From: Desulfobacterales bacterium S5133MH16
GTDB lineage: Bacteria; Desulfobacterota; Desulfobacteria; Desulfobacterales; UBA11574
NCBI GenBank assembly: GCA_001751005.1
Contig: MAXL01000567.1
Coordinates: forward strand, 1-7,713
Length of the DNA: 7,713 nucleotides
Reading direction: 5' to 3'
The notes below the pieces were generated by a model, which saw nothing but the letters and a program-made list of their open reading frames with translations, searched no databases and was not told the origin of the DNA. Below are positions 5,139 through 7,713 of the stretch, in pieces. The stretch's first letter is position 1. The number at the start of each line of letters is the position of its first letter. The position numbers were made by a program, and so were the translations under genes.

Positions 5139-5912
5139 TAAGGCCGTTTTCTTTAAATATTGAAAAACCAAAGGTCCTTCGGAAGAAACCTGTTCCTTTC
5201 CTGATGCAACCTGCTGAATGAATTCAATTTTTTCTCTGTCAAAACTTCCTGTCTTCGTTTCGATCAATTTTAAAGAGTTATGAATGATGCTGTAAAGGAC
5301 CATGGGACCGAACAGAGTTTCCCCGCTTTTTTTTTGGGTTAACGCGCCCACAATTTTATGGTGACCGATTCTGAAGGGTTTTGGCGGCGCAGTGTAACCC
5401 AGAATTTCGGCTAAAAGATACATAGATTCAATAACCCCGTCTGTATATTCTCTTTCCAGGGATGTCGTGCCGTCCTGCACTATTTCATCGAGATCGGATT
5501 CATCGTAGGAGAGATCCAAACGGTCGATACATTCTTTTTGAATTGTTTTTACAGATTCCTCTTTATTACTGATGACAACATCGGTATCCTTTAATATTTT
5601 AATAACATTAAACGGGTTCATCATTTCCTTAACCGTAGGGGTTTTACGCATCGCCACGTCATAAACGGAAGTATTGTAAATAGCCAGATCATTGTCCAGA
5701 ACCAGAATCCTGGTTTTTTCGGCATCAACATCCTCGATAAAAAGATCAAGATCACGTTTTCTTTTATATGTATAGGAAGCCATTTCCAGAAGACTGCGCA
5801 TGATTTTCTTGTCAACCTTGCGGCCACTCTCCACGGGACCAATTGAAGCGATAACCTGTTTCGCCATTTTATCGATGTTTATTTTCTGCAAAAGATTTTC
5901 TTTAAAAGACAT
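5118..5912 (-). CDS. Conserved-looking hypothetical protein, 264 residues
   Basis: I do not recognise this protein. It is 264 residues, rich in charged residues, without a signal peptide or membrane segment, so it is probably cytoplasmic. Visible features are an N-terminal helical part (1-60) with a basic patch (YKRKRDLDL, 49-57), a strand-like segment TRILVLDNDLAIYN (67-80), a second strand NVIKILKDTDVVISN (102-116), an acidic helical middle (125-160) and a helical C-terminal half with PPKPFRIGHHKIVGAL (176-191). No cysteine cluster, P-loop or catalytic triad is evident. The start is supported by AAGGAGA six bases upstream. The coding sequence is clean over its length and uses codons like its neighbours. 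It converges on the radical SAM gene with a 21-base overlap and a shared terminator. It is monocistronic in this window. Confidence 0.85.
   Translation of the reverse strand: MSFKENLLQKINIDKMAKQVIASIGPVESGRKVDKKIMRSLLEMASYTYKRKRDLDLFIEDVDAEKTRILVLDNDLAIYNTSVYDVAMRKTPTVKEMMNPFNVIKILKDTDVVISNKEESVKTIQKECIDRLDLSYDESDLDEIVQDGTTSLEREYTDGVIESMYLLAEILGYTAPPKPFRIGHHKIVGALTQKKSGETLFGPMVLYSIIHNSLKLIETKTGSFDREKIEFIQQVASGKEQVSSEGPLVFQYLKKTALLQSRSL
5120..5154. terminator. Bidirectional hairpin terminator inside overlapping gene ends
   Basis: A 15-bp stem with two G-T wobbles pairs 5120-5134 with 5140-5154 around the loop GTAAT; the core is GAACGGCT against AGGCCGTTTTC. A- and T-rich arms on both sides give U-rich 3' ends in each direction. 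It covers the stop codon of the plus-strand radical SAM gene (5136-5138) and the stop of the minus-strand gene (5118-5120). It would therefore terminate both convergent transcripts. Confidence 0.7.
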
Positions 5913-5962
5913 GATGTCTCCTTATTATTTTAGGGCGAGGAGTTTAATACCCTATAACGTTA

Positions 5963-5990
5963 TTTATATTTACCACAGCCCCGCATCCAA
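5963..5990 (-). promoter_or_regulatory. Possible sigma-70 promoter of the hypothetical gene
   Basis: On the minus strand TTGGAT (5990-5985) and TATAAA (5968-5963) are separated by 16 bases. The -10 matches five of six consensus positions and the -35 three of six. The start would be near 5956, about 45 bases ahead of the ATG. It is a weak prediction without further support. Confidence 0.35.
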
Positions 5991-6011
5991 GTAAACTTTA
6001 CTTTCAATTAT

Positions 6012-6295
6012 TTGACAGAGCAAACGCATTTGATTTCGGTGCAGCGTAGCGACGGCGTGTTTCTCTTGGAAGCCGACTGACTGTTTGAAGGGCTTTAGCA
6101 CGCGTTTGCCCGAGCCGAATGAAATTATGGCTTAAGAAATCAATTGGATAATTTAGCAACGAATTGTTCTTAATAACTCTGGCGCGGCTCGGGTGTACGG
6201 GTGCTTAAGCACAAGTTTCAGTCGATTGGAAAGAGATACACGCCGTCGTGGAGCGTTCTCCCTGTATTGGGATTCAAATGCGTTTACCCTGTCAA
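6012..6295. mobile_element. 284-bp foldback (MITE-like) element with imperfect inverted arms
   Basis: The outer 22 bases at 6012-6033 (TTGACAGAGC..., ending CGCATTTGA) match the reverse complement of 6274-6295 at 20 of 22 positions. Nested arms continue inward: GACGGCGTGTTTCTCTT (6051-6067) against 6231-6247 (16 of 17), CGACTGA (6074-6080) against 6218-6224, AGCAC at about 6097 against 6207-6211, CCCGAGCCG (6109-6117) against 6185-6193, and an apical TTAAGAA (6132-6138) against 6167-6173. The whole can fold into one long interrupted hairpin. No reading frame of note lies inside. A flanking target duplication is not clear; CAATT occurs near both ends but overlaps the right arm. It may be a non-autonomous transposable element, or a structured RNA or palindromic intergenic repeat. 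Confidence 0.72.
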
Positions 6296-6310
6296 TTGTT
6301 TGATCATTGC

Positions 6311-6339
6311 TTGACCATATAACAATATTCAGATATATG
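6311..6339 (+). promoter_or_regulatory. Sigma-70-like promoter of gltA
   Basis: TTGACC (6311-6316) and TATATG (6334-6339) are separated by the optimal 17 bases, with five of six and four of six consensus matches. The predicted start near 6346 leaves a leader of about 30 bases with AAGGA at 6365-6369. The foldback element ends only 15 bases before the -35 box, so it abuts this promoter. Confidence 0.55.
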
Positions 6340-6375
6340 TAGAGTTTTTAACCGATCCATATATAAGGATGAACC

Positions 6376-7656
6376 ATGACCGAATATGCCAAGATTGAAT
6401 TTGAAGGAAAAACATATGAATTTCCGATTGTAATCGGTTCTGAAGGGGAAAAGGCCATCGATATATTAAATCTTCGCCAGATGACCGGTTTGATTACACT
6501 CGATCCGGGATACGCCAATACCGGTAGTTGTATCAGTTCCATCACCTTCATGGACGGTGAAAAGGGAATTTTGCGTTATCGTGGTATTCCGGTTGAAGAG
6601 CTGGCCGAGCATTCGAGTTTTATTGAGACAACCTATCTATTAATCAACGGGAGGCTTCCCACAAGAGACGAACTCAACCGAACTTCGATTCTTTTCAATG
6701 ACCATTCTCTGGTGCATGAGGATATGCAGATTTTTTATCAGAACTTTCCCAGAGCATCCCACCCCATGGGAATCCTTTCAGCCATGGTAAACGCTTTAAG
6801 AAGCTTTTACCCCGAACTCCAGACCATCGAAGAGGAAATACACATTACGGTTACCCGTCTGCTTTCCAAGGTGCGGACCATGGCAGCCATGTCTTATAAA
6901 ATATCGAGAGGTCATAAAGTGGTTTATCCCCGGCCGGATCTCTCGTACTGCGCCAATTTTCTGAACATGATGTTTGATACTCCCGTCAAATCTTACATAA
7001 TTGATGAGGAGCTTGTTAACGCGTTAAACATTTTCTGGATTCTTCATGCGGACCATGAGCAGAACTGTTCTACTTCGGCGGTACGGCTTGTGGGAAGCGG
7101 CAGGGTTAATCTTTATGCCGCAATTTCCGCCGGCATTGCAGCGCTTTGGGGCCCCTTGCACGGCGGCGCCAACCAGGCCGTTATCGAAATGCTCACCGAC
7201 ATTCAAAAAGACGGCGGCAATTATCATCGGGCGATTCAAAGAGCTAAAGACAAAAAAGACCCTTTTCGGCTCATGGGTTTTGGGCACAGGGTTTACAAGG
7301 CTTATGACCCCCGTGCCAGAATCATGAAAAAGATATGCCATAAGGTTCTTAAAAAACTCAACATTAGCGATCCGTTACTCGACATAGCAAAGGAACTCGA
7401 GGCAGCGGCCTTAAAAGATGATTATTTCATCGAATATAATCTGTATCCCAACGTGGATTTTTACAGCGGCATCATACTGCGTGCCATGGGGATTCCCACC
7501 AACATGTTTACCGTCATGTTCGCCATCGGCAGGTTGCCGGGATGGATAGCGCAGTGGAAAGAGGGCGCCGACGATCCCAAATGGAAACTCGGTCGACCCC
7601 GCCAGATTTATACGGGACCTAAAAAGACCCGATATACACCTATTGATGAACGCTGA
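6376..7656 (+). CDS. gltA: Citrate synthase, Gram-negative type
   Basis: This 426-residue enzyme condenses acetyl-CoA and oxaloacetate to citrate in the cytoplasm, the entry step of the TCA cycle. The length is almost that of E. coli GltA (427). Catalytic residues are in place: H262 in GPLHGGANQ, H304 in GFGHRVY and D361 in NVDFYSG. The oxaloacetate-binding histidine (H227 in HADHEQNCSTS) and arginines R313, R386 and R406 are also present. The N-terminal beta domain (about 1-60) typical of the hexameric, NADH-sensitive Gram-negative form is present, so allosteric control by NADH is possible, but I cannot judge it from sequence alone. AAGGA six bases upstream supports the start. It has its own predicted promoter at 6311-6339. 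No terminator is visible in the 57 bases that follow. Confidence 0.96.
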   Translation: MTEYAKIEFEGKTYEFPIVIGSEGEKAIDILNLRQMTGLITLDPGYANTGSCISSITFMDGEKGILRYRGIPVEELAEHSSFIETTYLLINGRLPTRDELNRTSILFNDHSLVHEDMQIFYQNFPRASHPMGILSAMVNALRSFYPELQTIEEEIHITVTRLLSKVRTMAAMSYKISRGHKVVYPRPDLSYCANFLNMMFDTPVKSYIIDEELVNALNIFWILHADHEQNCSTSAVRLVGSGRVNLYAAISAGIAALWGPLHGGANQAVIEMLTDIQKDGGNYHRAIQRAKDKKDPFRLMGFGHRVYKAYDPRARIMKKICHKVLKKLNISDPLLDIAKELEAAALKDDYFIEYNLYPNVDFYSGIILRAMGIPTNMFTVMFAIGRLPGWIAQWKEGADDPKWKLGRPRQIYTGPKKTRYTPIDER

Positions 7657-7671
7657 TTCGAACATCTTAAC

Positions 7672-7713
7672 ATGAAAGTCCCTCATATCCAGCTTGCCTT
7701 GCGCTACTTTGAT
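7672..7713 (+). CDS. Possible start of a downstream gene, cut by the window edge
   Basis: An ATG 15 bases after the gltA stop opens a frame of 14 codons, MKVPHIQLALRYFD, that is still open at the window end. The absence of a terminator after gltA would suit co-transcription. There is no good Shine-Dalgarno sequence ahead of this ATG, and 14 residues are too few to assign a product, so this is only a candidate. Confidence 0.35.
   Translation, partial: MKVPHIQLALRYFD

Noticed and set aside
6005..6297. CAATT on both sides of the foldback element as a target-site duplication
   Set aside because: The right copy overlaps the terminal inverted arm (CTGTCAATT), and five bases of AT-rich sequence can match by chance. 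Not enough to define the insertion site.
7470..7490. A minus-strand TGGCACG inside gltA resembling a sigma-54 -24 element
   Set aside because: The required GC of the -12 element is missing at the correct spacing and there are no TTGCA sites upstream. It is coding sequence matching by chance.

Overview
The window reads as a stretch of chromosome from an anaerobic, Gram-negative bacterium of moderate GC content. Several traits suggest a deltaproteobacterium of the Desulfobacterales type: clustered universal stress proteins, strong sigma-54 promoter signatures with distant enhancer-like dyads, a Lon protease fused to a receiver domain, a radical SAM protein and a Gram-negative type citrate synthase. 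This placement is an inference from gene content and not a match to a named genome.

Left part (1-2167). A minus-strand operon of three genes (58, 169 and 185 residues) encodes two universal stress proteins (UspA fold), preceded by a short protein that is missed easily. All three carry the same helical signature, (T/A)FAEAGE(H/S), in three different positions. The operon has a sigma-54 type -24/-12 promoter (1874-1890) and a factor-independent terminator (344-377). Beyond the terminator lies a second, near-identical minus-strand control region (125-320) for something off the left edge. The two control regions match in order and spacing: a -24/-12 element, an IHF-like site, a proximal TTGCA dyad and a distal pair of TTGCA sites.

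Centre (2168-5138). Two plus-strand genes overlap by 11 bases. The first is an unusual Lon protease: it lacks the N-terminal substrate-recognition domain and has a complete phosphoacceptor receiver domain inserted directly before the AAA+ Walker A strand. The second is a radical SAM Fe-S protein with a C-terminal winged-helix-like region. The radical SAM gene meets a convergent minus-strand gene of unknown function (5118-5912) tail to tail. A hairpin terminator lies across their overlapping 3' ends.

Right part (5913-7713). The intergenic region holds a 284-bp imperfect foldback element (6012-6295), probably a MITE-like element or other palindromic repeat. A sigma-70-like promoter follows, then a complete citrate synthase gene (gltA) and the possible first 14 codons of another reading frame.

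The most notable items are the receiver-regulated, LAN-less Lon and the duplicated sigma-54/enhancer cassette. A speculative link is that both belong to stress or starvation signalling: phosphorelay-controlled proteolysis next to an enhancer-dependent stress-protein operon.
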